This document shows positions 45,701 through 55,710 of a stretch of 64,000 nucleotides of DNA, piece by piece. The first letter of the stretch is position 1, and each line of letters opens with the position of its first letter. The notes under the pieces were generated by a model that did not search any database, had not been told where the DNA came from, and saw only the letters and a list, made by a program, of their open reading frames with translations. Position numbers and translations under genes: made by a program. Origin of the DNA: Cryptomeria japonica (Eukaryota; Streptophyta; Pinopsida; Cupressales; Cupressaceae); contig NC_081409.1 in NCBI RefSeq assembly GCF_030272615.1, forward strand, positions 475,036,573 through 475,100,572. The letters run 5' to 3'.

Positions 45701-46020
45701 CCATGAACTCTGCTCAGAATGATTCTAATGTGATCATTTGTGAAATCCTCTAGGAAATAAACCACATTATGAAGTTTCTTCTTCTCCAAAATGCTATACT
45801 CCAGTTTGATCTTCTTATCCTTCCCACAGAATAGACCTAGCTACGAGTGGATCACTAGAGACCCCAGGTCTTCAATTTTGTAGTCTATATAATCTGAAAT
45901 CCCTTCTTCCATTATAGCCCCAGCCGGTACTTGTGACAAAGCATTATATTTTGATTTTCTTTGAATGAAGTCCATAGAATCGATAGTTGCACTAGAACTA
46001 TCATGAGATGCAGAAGCCAT
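42800..46020 (-). pseudogene. Element D second frame: large charged coiled-coil protein
   Basis: Start ATG 46020 (MASASHDSSSATIDSMDF). About 1,070 codons in minus frames, with stops (near 45841, 45550, 45343 and 44697) and shifts (about 45290). N-terminal third (46020-45290): a globular-looking, well-mixed sequence with HDITPQAIHVITGFCNTGEV and LVKYVCMVIGYRMFSA. Middle (45150-44050): acidic and Ser/Lys-rich, with a basic KVTKRSPTKKKL segment. Then about 125 codons of Lys/Glu repeats (44006-43627; units such as EEDKKKKEED and KRKEEE), a long predicted coiled coil. C-terminal third: further helical, Gln/Leu/Glu-rich sequence ending MKQFL at 42800. I do not recognise the family. It lacks any pol motif and is not envelope-like: no signal peptide or membrane segment seen. 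Confidence 0.6.
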
Positions 46021-46464
46021 GACAAAATAAAAAACTCGAGAAATACCTTTCCGAAATCGAGAATTTAGGGCTTGCAAATTCCACTTCACCTTCCACTTTG
46101 TCGGTTGCTGAATCACCGATTGAGTTCTTCTCTTGACAGTTTGCAATTTGCTTTTGAGCCTCCTTCAAGATTTCTAAAATTTCTCTGAATCATAGCACAA
46201 ATCACTTTATCATCACTCTGCACTTGAAAACCTTCTTTGCTTTGAAAAATGATAGTGAGAAATGATTTGAAAATTCCTTTTAAACATATTCCTCACCTAC
46301 CGTAATTAATGCTCCACCATTAGGGCATAAACCCTAATTTGCCTTTTACCATTTTCAGTCTTCTGTCAAATGACAGGTATCACATACCGGTTAAGGTCTT
46401 TTACCAGTGTAAACCGGGGGTTTGAAACATTTCACCATTTGCTCCCCCTAAGCTTTTCTGATGC

Positions 46465-47741
46465 TTAGTTTGTCGGTTCCGATATTTCCACACTAGGTAC
46501 AGAAACTGATTCTTCTTGTAGCACCACTGGTTTCTTCTTCCAAGTTTTGTTCATATCTACTTGAATAGTGTCAACATCAATCTTTCCTTCCAGAGTGACC
46601 AACATGTCATCCAATATGTTCTTTCTTGATCTACAAAATCTGGCAATGTGACCCGGTTTGTTGTAGTGATAGCAAACCAATCCAGGTTCTCTCCAAGGTC
46701 CATTATTCATGTTGTCATTCTTCCTCCTGCATGTTGCAATAGTGTGACCATGACCATGACAGACCATACAGTTTGGTCTCCATCTAGTTGCCGCTTGATA
46801 GCCACCGCTTCTTGGCTGATGATTGAAGGCATTAAACTGGTTGTGATTCCGGTTCACAAAAGGTTCAGGACCAACTCCTTGGGTCCTTTGAGGCTATCTT
46901 CCAGTGTTATTCATAACAGACTTGCATTCAGATGCTCTATGCCCAAACTTGTTGCATGCATAATAGTTACCATTGAATTTATAGGATCTAGGCTTATCAT
47001 TTAGAAAATAAGGAAAATTATTGTAAGCCTTACTCCTACACACATTGGCAGAATGCCCTTCTTTAAGAGAGTTAAATCAAACAGGTTTAAAATTTTGCTT
47101 ACCTTTATCCTTTGATGTTGGTTGATTCTTTGATGTTCCAGCATTTGTACCAGAGGTCTCACCTTCCTCATGACCAGAATAACCAAGTCCATCAATATTC
47201 TTGACAGGTTTGGCAAATTCAAGCTTTTTCTCTAGCTTGACAGTACTCTTGTTGAACTTAGCAAGTATTTCCTTTGACTCAGAGAGTTCTTTGGAAATAG
47301 CAGCATTTGTTTCCATCAGGTTTTCATTCTTAGGGATGGCAATGTTTAGTTCTCCTTTCATGTCTTCCTTTTCCACTTTTCTCGCATGGAGTTGAGACTT
47401 AGGGCACTGATCTCTTGCTTTAGCTTGGAGTTTTCATGATCTTTGTCTTTGACCAGATCTTTAGCTTTCCTTTGGTTCTCAAGCTCTTGGCACATTCGGA
47501 TAGTTAGTCCTTCCAATTCTTTTCTCAGGTTGGAATTGGATTCATTCAACTTTTCTACTTCTTGAATTAGGGCTTCCATGTTCGCTTCATCAGAAGAACT
47601 ATTTTCAGATAGCTTCATCAACTTTTCAGCATGTTCTCTCATTTTTGCTTGAGATGCCTTGTATTTGACCATAAGATCATCATAGGCTTGCTCAGACTAA
47701 GTGAGCCGATGAGTAAGTTCCCTCAATGTGTATTCCCCCAT
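46465..47741 (-). pseudogene. Element D gag-like frame with zinc knuckles
   Basis: Start ATG 47741 (MGEYTLRELTHRLT, then a TAG). About 425 codons. The N-terminal half (47690-47150) is a heptad-like coiled coil (EALIQEVEKLNESNSNLRKE, KGELNIAIPKNENL), frameshifted near 47370. The C-terminal half carries CCHC zinc knuckles: one clean, CMVCHGHGHTIATC, and three degenerate (LKEGHSANVC with its first Cys positions lost; YYACNKFGHRASEC with Cys to Tyr; CYHYNKPGHIARFC with Cys to Tyr). Zinc knuckles bind element RNA for packaging. Four in series is unusual for plant LTR elements. Position right after the PBS fits gag. Confidence 0.75.
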
Positions 47742-47776
47742 ATCTCTTTCCAAGTGGCTAAACTTATACAAAGGTA

Positions 47777-47788
47777 GGCTTTGATACC
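47777..47788 (-). promoter_or_regulatory. Element D primer binding site
   Basis: The minus strand reads TGGTATCAAAGCC next to the 5' LTR end (…TTCATCA, then AT). Initiator tRNA-Met type. It fixes the minus orientation. Confidence 0.85.
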
Positions 47789-47791
47789 AAT

Positions 47792-48939
47792 TGATGAATA
47801 CTAACGCGGGGGGGGGGGGGGGGGGGGGGGGTGAATTAGTATGCCAAAAATCTTTGCACTTAAACACTTTGCTAGACTAACTGTAAACCGGTAAAATAGT
47901 TTAGCAGACAAACTGATTAGCACACATGCAAACCAAGTAGCAAATACTGCATTCACCCACAAAAGCACAAACACCATAACACAAGAGATTTTGGCGTGGA
48001 AACCCAAATGGGAAAAACCATGGTGAGATGGAACTCACAAGTAACTATCTGCAGAATAGGAACCAGATCGGTTAAGGTCATACAATGTTCTTTACCAGAA
48101 CAAATCCTATTAGGAATCTCAATCTTTGTTAGGAGATAAGTCTAATTAAAGACTACCTTGCTAGAGGATTTTAGATCCATAGATGTGAACCACCTTGTTA
48201 GAGGATTTACAAAAGGATTTTGGGCCTACCCAGTTAAAGGCTATAGACTTGTCGAAGATGTGAGTAATCAACAAGTGAGTGATCTAGCAAATAGCACAGA
48301 TTGCTTGGTTAGATCCTTGATAGCTCGTTCCTAATGCATTCCAGCATTACTTTAGTCTTCTACACTTTCATACTCTCTAACTCCTCAACCACCTTAAACC
48401 CTAGCAACAACATCAACAACAACCTAAAACCCTAGACATGATGTCCTTATAAAGGAATCTGATTTCATGTCGGTCCAATAGGATTACAATACAATTTCCT
48501 AGGTTCCATGCATCTAGACGTATTTGGTAACATGACACAAAAATCACCGTTAAAGTGTCGGCACCGTCAAACAATCGGTGGATGGGAAATCATCATAAAA
48601 TGCCGGTTGGTAACTCATCATAGAGTATTACCAGTTCATACAAAATACCGGTTCAAGCAAAATGCCAGTTGCCGGTTTGACAAAATGAAGACTGGGAAAC
48701 ATGTGTTCTATTGCTTTGATCCTTCGTACTGCTTGAGATCCTCAAACTGCTTGTGGTTAACATACCGCTTTAGATTAGTAATCACTTTCTACAAAACACC
48801 AATAGTCTAAGGACTATAATACATCATACCTATTGGAACATGTATCGGTTGAGCTTTAATTAATACATACAAAAATGATCTCAATGCAAGTGTGTGTCCA
48901 TCAATGACAATCACAACATAATCATCAAAAATACCAACA
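47792..48939 (-). repeat. Element D 5' LTR (1,148 bp) with a 24-bp G/C run
   Basis: The minus strand starts TGTTGGTATTTTTGATG at 48939 and ends ...GTATTCATCA at 47792. It is 17 bp longer than the 3' LTR, mainly because of an uninterrupted run of 24 G (plus strand, 47808-47831) where the 3' LTR has a short mixed GGGGGCGG. Confidence 0.95.
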
Positions 48940-49302
48940 AGATCATTTCATGGATTGGCTAATTTTTACCAGAAGTTTATCAAAAATTTTAGTTCGGTTT
49001 GTAACCTTATGACTAAGACTATGAGAGGAGATCAGAAGGAATTCAAGTGGACCACCAGAGCAAACAAAAGTTTTAAATTGTTGAAGTAGAAAGTGACTTA
49101 GCAGCCTGTGTTGGCTTTACCGGATTTTAATAAGGTATTTCAAGTGGATTGTGATGCAAGTGGAACAACAATAGGAGCAGTTTTGAGTCAAGAAGGGAGA
49201 ATAGTAGCATATTTCAGTGAGAAATTGAATGATGCCTAGAAGAGATATTCAGTGTATGATCAAGAATTTTATTCCATAGTTCAAGCCTTGAAGAAATGGA
49301 GA
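48940..49302 (+). pseudogene. Element C reverse transcriptase tail and RNase H
   Basis: Resumes the frame broken at 41360: FHGLANFYQKFIKNFSSVC (connection domain), then [19 protein letters not shown] and [19 protein letters not shown], the gypsy RNase H start with its first catalytic Asp. Stops at about 49087, 49099 and 49238. The domain is cut at the KKWR motif (about 49300), where the inverted segment starts; the rest of RNase H, integrase and the 3' LTR in forward orientation are missing. Confidence 0.9.
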
Positions 49303-49682
49303 TCCAATCCATCAATTCATCTGAATCAAACTTCCCATCATATTCCGATGGGGTAAAATGAGGTTTAGTGTTCTCACTACTCAAAACCCTTAAAAACCTT
49401 TCTTCATCTGGATCAACTGCCAGTAGATTCACTTGTTCTTTTGGGGCTTCTTCTCCTTCATCTTCACTCACATCCTCAATATGTCAGCCTCTTCTCTAGG
49501 CTATCTCCATGGCTTCTAATTGGGCTTCTATTCCTCACAACATCTCCATCCCAATAGGGTCTGCATTCCCACATGCTCCACCATTCCTGTTTCCTCTTCA
49601 TGCCATTGATTCACACTAGTCCTCTGCAATTGTAGGTCAGATCTACAATCTGCCACCCTACAACAAAATTTTAGGACACGCA
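49303..49682 (-). pseudogene. Element C inverted arm: gag start and leader
   Basis: Read on the minus strand, from the LTR side: the leader with the GTAGGGTGGCAGAT phrase, gag start ATG (about 49608), then EEAPKEQVNLLAVDPDEERF and NTKPHFTPSEYDGKFDSDEL, ending DWIS at the junction (49303). It aligns with 39880-40227 of the left arm. The PBS and last 40-odd LTR bases are missing through a deletion of about 75 bases with GGTT at both borders (near 49683). Confidence 0.85.
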
Positions 49683-50428
49683 ACCAGTCAGCAAGAGTAA
49701 ACACAATGGAAACACACCGATATGATGGAGGCAATGTAGAACAGATAGTTTTATTGCATGAAATTTGATTACATCCAACCGATAACAATTGGGTTACAAC
49801 ATACCAGCACACAGGCCCGGTAGAATAGGTCACATCGGGACCTTGAATCAAAAGATCTATCTTCTAGGTATAGTATATCTATCTGATACTCCTTGATTCT
49901 CCAATTAATTACATTCTAAAGCTTTATTACAAATATATATCGATCCAAAGGATCTGGTCGACCCAAAAAGGATCAAAACCCAAAGAACAAGACCTAATGT
50001 GCAAAATGAACAAGGTTGACCTCCGCCAAGAGATTCCTCTAGAAAATCCAAAGGATGAAACATAGAAGGCTGGCCACATGCCAAGAAACATCGATATCAA
50101 CGTCCAAGGCTCTGCAAGCTTCAAAATGGATTCTAGTAGATCACCAAAATAGGTCTCAGGCAACTAGTAACAAAGGAACAACTGGTAACAAGAATATGTC
50201 ATGGAAACCGGTAGTGATATCTTGCCGAAAAGTGATCCAAATGAGATGCGGTTTGAAAGAAAGAAAGATGATCAAGTCTTGAAGTAGAATCCAACTCTAC
50301 AGGATCCGATGAGCCAAAAATGGGACACACAGAAAGGAAAACTAAAACTGCAAACAAAAAACAAAACATAAAAGAAAATATTTTTGGTTGATGCAAGATT
50401 GTTGTGAATGAGGTATGCTCCTACATCA
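49683..50428 (-). repeat. Element C right LTR, inverted and 3'-truncated (746 bp)
   Basis: The minus strand starts TGATGTAGGAGCAT at 50428 and runs to GCTGACTGGTT at 49683, where the deletion to the leader begins. Otherwise colinear with the left LTR. Confidence 0.9.
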
Positions 50429-50914
50429 ACAACTCTATAGACATTATATTTGTATTATTTAAAATTAGGGCAATGCCCTCTATGAACTTGAATGAGACCA
50501 ATTATGTTGTCCCATTACAAGTTGATTATTGGTGTTAACTATTGAAGGTAGACACGAGTTTTGTCTAGCCCTCTGCTACACCATTAATTTTTATCCTATT
50601 TCAACTTTGTATAATATTAAAGAAATTGATAAATTGCAGAAGCTTCATCAAGGATTTGTTGTCTTTACTTAAGAATCACTATAAGTTGTGTCTACCTTGC
50701 TGCAATATAATTCTAGAATTAATTTTTTTTTCCTTGAAATAAACCTGCAATTCATACTACACATTCACAATTTATTGTGAAGATAAATTAATGCACCATA
50801 GACACATCCATTTATATAAGTAAACACATAAAATATAAGACAGTCTAAATTTGCTTGTAGTCATTCCATTCAACTATCTTCTATTATAAAAAAGGTTAAG
50901 CATAATACATTCTA
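50429..50914. other. No recognisable feature
   Basis: Flank of element C. It might include the continuation of the plus-strand gene cut at 39051, but no convincing frame was found. Confidence 0.4.
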
Positions 50915-53900
50915 CCCCCCTAAGAGAATTTTTAGAACAACTGGCAGATGGCCTTGAATTCCTTTTTAAATAGAAAAGGAGCCAAACAAGCTTCAAGCCA
51001 TTTGCACATGTTTCAAAATCTCATTAGCCTCAACAAGGATATGGTCTTCATGAGAAATCATTTCTCCTTTTGCAAGAATTCAGTGCAGGTCTTTATATGC
51101 TTTTCATAAGCTTCAGTAGCCATCGAAGCATTTTGTCTATTCAAGAACCTCATACTAAACTTTGTTTGTGACATTCCTTCTAGATTCTTATGAAGGTTTT
51201 TTTCTACTTTGTCAGCATCATCAAACAATTCATTCATTGTGCCATGTAGAAATACTTTCCCAAGATCTTCTTTCCACTCAGCTTCATTTTTATCTTCTCC
51301 CATTCCCTTGAAAAATGCTAGTGGTTGTGTTCCTTGTAGATTATTGAAATTTTTCAAAGGTTTCCCTAGATGACCATGATATTTATGATGTTCATTAAAC
51401 AACAGATCAATCTCTAACAATATAGCCTTTTTATCATCCATTATAGTTACTAATTGCAATTGAACATCATTATCAGAATGACTTCCATTTTGCTAAAATA
51501 TTTATAACAATTCTTTCTTTCTCTTTATGTACCTTTGAGTTAATTTCAATCCAAACTCTACCTTCCTGTGTCATTTTGTAAGACCAGAAATATATTCGTA
51601 CCTATTCCTCATTCTTTGGAAACGAGGTAGCATACGTGCAAATTTATCTTTGATCAACTTCTAAGCCATTTTGAACTTATAAATTTTGATAACATTACTA
51701 AGCCTTTGAGTTTCCTCTTGAGCCTTGGCTAGTCGTCTTTCTACTGCTATCCTCTTTTCCTTCTCAATGGCTAGGTCAATATTCAATTAAGTAGCATGAT
51801 GCTTTGCAGATAATAGAAGACCTTTTTGCGTAGAGGTTCTTAATCTCTCATTTATCTCACAATTCTTCTAATCCAACTCCTTTTTCTTAGCTATGAGCTT
51901 CTCTACTGTAGCCCTGATAAATAATGCAGTATTTACATTCAAATCAGCAGCCTATTTTGCAGTGACATCTTCTTCCCTGTAAACCATATATTGCCCCAAA
52001 ATATGTTATGGATCTACAATGGTGATAGGCCTCTTGTCAGGTGGATACAAACACCAAATAGCCAACACTTTGTTACTAGGCCTAAAATATAAACCATAGA
52101 ATAGCTTATCAATTCCTTCATCACTTAACTTCATATCCAAATCTTGATATCTCCCAAGATTGTCAAAGGAAATGGAAAGGAAATATGTGTCCCTGGAAGG
52201 AGCACACATCTTGCTTCTTTTAGCAATTGTCTTCCCTTCTCTGGGGTCATTTCCTTGGTTTCTTCATGGACCTCCGCCCAAAATTGTTTGACAACCTCAT
52301 CTATTTTCTCTGAGGGGGTATCAAGGGTTCTTACATTCAATTTACTTCCCATAAATTTATTAATAAACACTTTGAACTCACTTGTGTTGATGAAATCATC
52401 ATTAGAATCAAACTTCTTGGAAGCTAGAACTCTGACTTAAACTGTTAAGAAATCAACAATTTCAGGAATGTCATCTTGATTATTTGGGGGTTGGTAAGAT
52501 GACACATGCACTTGCATTTTTTGCATAGCTTCTTCCTCTTTCTCATGGGGTGTTACATTTTCTCCTACATCTTGTGATACTTCCAATCCTATTGATGCGG
52601 GAGGAGACATTTGAGATAAAGGAGAAACATCCCTATGCCCTTGCACCATGATGGATGAGATAGTGGATGGAGATAGGGAAATCATTGGCACATTTTTTGT
52701 CAACCTAGATTCATGTTGGAGTAACAAATCTATTCTTCTAACTTTATCATCGACATCTACAAATGCAATCTTGTATGTAGAGTCATCCTACTTTCTTTCT
52801 TTCTCAACTTATAGAATTTTTATCCATGCTTTAACCCTTTCCATAGTGGTTTCATAAGTGGGGAAATTCCTTGTTAATTCCTCTTTGAGCAAAAATGTGT
52901 GACTCTATGCGCCCAAACCTACACAACTTGCAAATGTGATGTATCCTTCTAGATCAAATTTATGGCCCTCAAAATGTAGGGGTAACTTATAGATATCCAA
53001 GAGGTTGATGGCTTTTGCAAAGCCATTTGATGAAGAAACCTGAAAAATCACCAATATGAAGATAATGTTGGCAACAACAAGGAAGGAAAACTGAGAGGGG
53101 GTTGAATCAGTTTTCGTCGGATTAAACCAATTAAGCACAATCTCATATCTGATCAACTGTAGCAAAAATAAAGATAACAACAATAACAACAACACACATA
53201 ACACCAATATTTTTGACGTGGAAAACCTGGTTAAGGAAAAAACTATGGTGGGAACCTACCCACAATAAGATGATACTCTACAGTAGTATGTGTAATTATT
53301 ACAATGGGGAATGCACATGCATTTAGGTACACTGCCTAGAGTTCACTGCTCAAATTACAATGACCCTAAAGGCTACAACCCTCCGGGAAGGTTCACTACC
53401 TAATAATAAGATTCGAACTACAATCCAGAAAGAATGAACTGCAAAAATAACATCTGCTAATGCCTAATGACAACTCTCGTTAAGCTCAAATGTCTCCCCT
53501 TCACCAATCTCTACTCAACACACCACACCAAAAGATGAATTCACTTGATCACACATACACCACTCTTTGATAATGTAGACTCCACAAAAACCACCAAATT
53601 ACATGAATATTACACCCATTTATACAAATCATCAACCTTGACTACAAGGTCGGCCAAACCCTTAACACTGAATTACAAAATTACATCACATGATACATAA
53701 ATCAACCACCGAACCAATACAGTGTCATAGACATCATAACATGGACCTAAATCAACTCCTCAAATGCGCACCACCACCAAAAATATTGCCAAGATCAACC
53801 ACAACACGTTACACCACCAAAATACTGCATAACACAAAGAATATCACTGGACCAAGAAGATCATCAAGACCTCAAAAAATAATCAATGCAAACCATCAAA

Positions 53901-54471
53901 ACAAATAGGACATAATTAGGAAACATCAACAAGCACATTAGAACCATCCGCAATAGTTGCACCGACACCACTTATTCAAATCTTCATCGATCAACACGCT
54001 AACACTCAAGAACACTTAATAGCAACAACTTGGACAAGAAAGATAGCTTCCAGAGAACCAAATCACAAACCATTTGAAATGAAGATACACATGAACATCC
54101 CAAACATTCTCCCAAATCCGCAACACAAGATATAATCATACCAGAGCACAATGAATCAAACACTAGAACACTAAAAACCAGTCTCCATACTAGAATCCTC
54201 AACTCAACCAAATCATCACATAGCATCATAGAATCAATAAAGAATTAAGTAGAGACAATAAAGATACTTTATACTAAATGACAAATCCAAATCAATTCTC
54301 AACAATGTAACCAGCTTACCAACCAACAAATGCAATAGCAACTGTAAGTTCTCTACTAGATATGTCAAATAATGAAACTCAGTTTGAGTTCTTAGTAGAA
54401 TAATTGCTGGTACCATCATATGAGATACCATCATCTAAATATGTGTGTGATCGTGGGTCCTGAATCCCCAT
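50915..54471 (-). pseudogene. Unidentified coiled-coil gene, solo LTR in probable intron
   Basis: Minus strand. Probable exon 1: ATG 54471 (MGIQDPRSHTYLDDGISYDG), a TGA, then SLFDISSRELTVAIAFVG, with a GTAAGC donor near 54319. Probable intron with the solo LTR 53069-54304. Exon 2 from about 53030 (after ATTTTTCAG): SSSNGFAKAINLLDIYKLPL and HKFDLEGYITFASCVGLG, then acidic and Pro/Ser-rich sequence to 52437, LDTPSEKIDEVVKQFWAEVH, a shift near 52195, FDNLGRYQDLDMKLSDEGID, and helical Lys/Glu-rich segments to 50915 (AIEKEKRIAVERRLAKAQEE; EDHILVEANEILKHVQ). Stops and shifts throughout. I do not recognise the protein; the layout of a globular N-terminus and a long coiled coil resembles element D's second frame in style only. 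Confidence 0.5.
53069..54304 (-). mobile_element. Solo LTR (1,236 bp)
   Basis: The minus strand starts TGTTGAGAATTG at 54304 and ends TTGTTGTTGCCA at 53069, flanked by ATGT at 53065-53068 and 54305-54308, a 4-bp duplication. It contains a probable promoter (TTGTATAAATGGG near 53630, minus), the shared block AGGTTTTCCACGTC (about 53216-53230) and CAACCCCCTCTCAG near 53100. Orientation follows from these. No internal region. Confidence 0.7.
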
Positions 54472-54559
54472 GGTATAATGAAATATATGCATACTTAAAC
54501 GTGACAAATAAATGTCTCTAGATCTTTCAATAAATCAACAAAAAACTCTCATCTGTCAA

Positions 54560-55710
54560 GCATCTAGATATGCTATTATTGCTGACACTTTGTACAGAAA
54601 GATATTAGATGGAACCCTTCTTTGATGTCTGAATCTTGAGAAGCACAACTTACCTTAAAAGAGGTACATGATGACATTTGTGGTGCACATTCTAATGGTC
54701 CCATGCTAGCAAAGAAACTATTGAGAATCATATATTACTGGCCGACTATGGAAAAGGATGCCTATAAATATCTATAGAAATGTAGATAGTACCAGATACA
54801 TGGAGATCTGATTCATGCACCCACTCAAGATCTCTAGCCTATTATCACCATGGCCATTTTCACAATGGGGATTGGATCTTGTAGGGAAAATCAACCCTAC
54901 CTCTTCCAATGGACATAAGTTCATTCTGACAGCAACAAAATATTTCAAAAAGTGGGTTGAGGAAATCCCTCTCACTTATACCATTGGTAAGAAGATAGCA
55001 AAATTCATGCTTAACTATGTCATATGTCGATATGGAGTCCCAATGTGTATAGTTACCGATAATGGGCACCCATTTAAGAATCAAGAGATGTGAGAAATTT
55101 GTGACTAGTTTTATATCCAACAATGATTTGCAGCTCCATATTACCCACAAAGTAATGGTCAAGCAGAGGCAACCAACAAAACAATACTAAAAAAATCTTA
55201 AAGAAAGTTATCATTGAAGCAGAACGAGATGGGCACCTCTAGTTAAATCCCACACTCTGAACTTACAGAATAGGTGTGTGCACAACTATAGGTGCGACAC
55301 CATACTCATTGGTCTATGGTTCATAAGTTATTTTTCCTATTAAAACATAATTATTGTCTCTAAGATTTTCCTTGAAACACATCATATCAGAGGAAGACTA
55401 CAAAGTTGCAACACTGCAAGAGCTAGAATTGCCAGATAAAAAGAAACAAAGTGCATCGAATCACTTGAAAGGCTAGGCTAAAAAGAAGATACAATAAGAG
55501 AGTAAAACAAAGAAACTTTAAAGTGGGAAAATTAGAACTCAAAGACAATCAAAGGAATCTAGCTGAGTGAGAAAAACCAAGAAAATTCAAACCTAACTAG
55601 TTGGGTCCTTTCGTAATAACAAGGGTCATTGGTAATGGAGCTTATAATTTGACCACAATGGAGGGAGATCCACTCCTTGATCCCATGAATACAATGCACC
55701 TTAAATGATA
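54560..55710 (+). pseudogene. Ty3-gypsy integrase remnant
   Basis: The N-terminal zinc-binding region is recognisable near 54660 (EVHDDICGAHSNGPMLAKKL, YYWPTMEKD; the second Cys pair is damaged). The catalytic core at 54850-55190 shows WGLDLVG, ILTATKYFKKWVE, the second Asp in VTDNGHPF, and the Glu in NGQAEATNK. A C-terminal LGPFVITRVIGNGAYNL block (about 55600) matches the GPY/F module. Integrase inserts cDNA into the genome. Several stops and shifts. No reverse transcriptase upstream, and no LTR was recognised nearby. Confidence 0.8.

Larger units (their letters stand above)
41361..48939 (-). mobile_element. Element D: large LTR retrotransposon without pol, nested in C
   Basis: Minus orientation. 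5' LTR 47792-48939, PBS 47777-47788, gag-like frame 47741-46465, large second frame 46020-42800, polypurine tract 42492-42503, 3' LTR 41361-42491. Perfect 5-bp duplications AGATC at 41356-41360 and 48940-48944; removing D rejoins the reverse transcriptase frame of C. About 27 differences over the first 410 aligned LTR bases (near 6-7%), a little less than the LTRs of C, consistent with later insertion. No protease, reverse transcriptase, RNase H or integrase motif was found on either strand, so it would need enzymes from another element. Confidence 0.9.
39052..50428. mobile_element. Element C: Ty3-gypsy element with inverted LTRs
   Basis: The left end is a forward LTR (39052-39827), followed by PBS, a gag start, protease tail and reverse transcriptase to RNase H, interrupted by element D (41361-48939) and resumed to about 49300. 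There the sequence switches to an inverted gag start and leader (49303-49682), and ends in an inverted LTR (49683-50428). Both outer ends are therefore LTR starts: TGATGCAGG on the left, CCTACATCA on the right. Flanks are ACAAT (39047-39051) and ACAAC (50429-50433), which could be a 5-bp target duplication with one change. The LTRs differ by about 8% over the first 250 bases. Confidence 0.8.
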
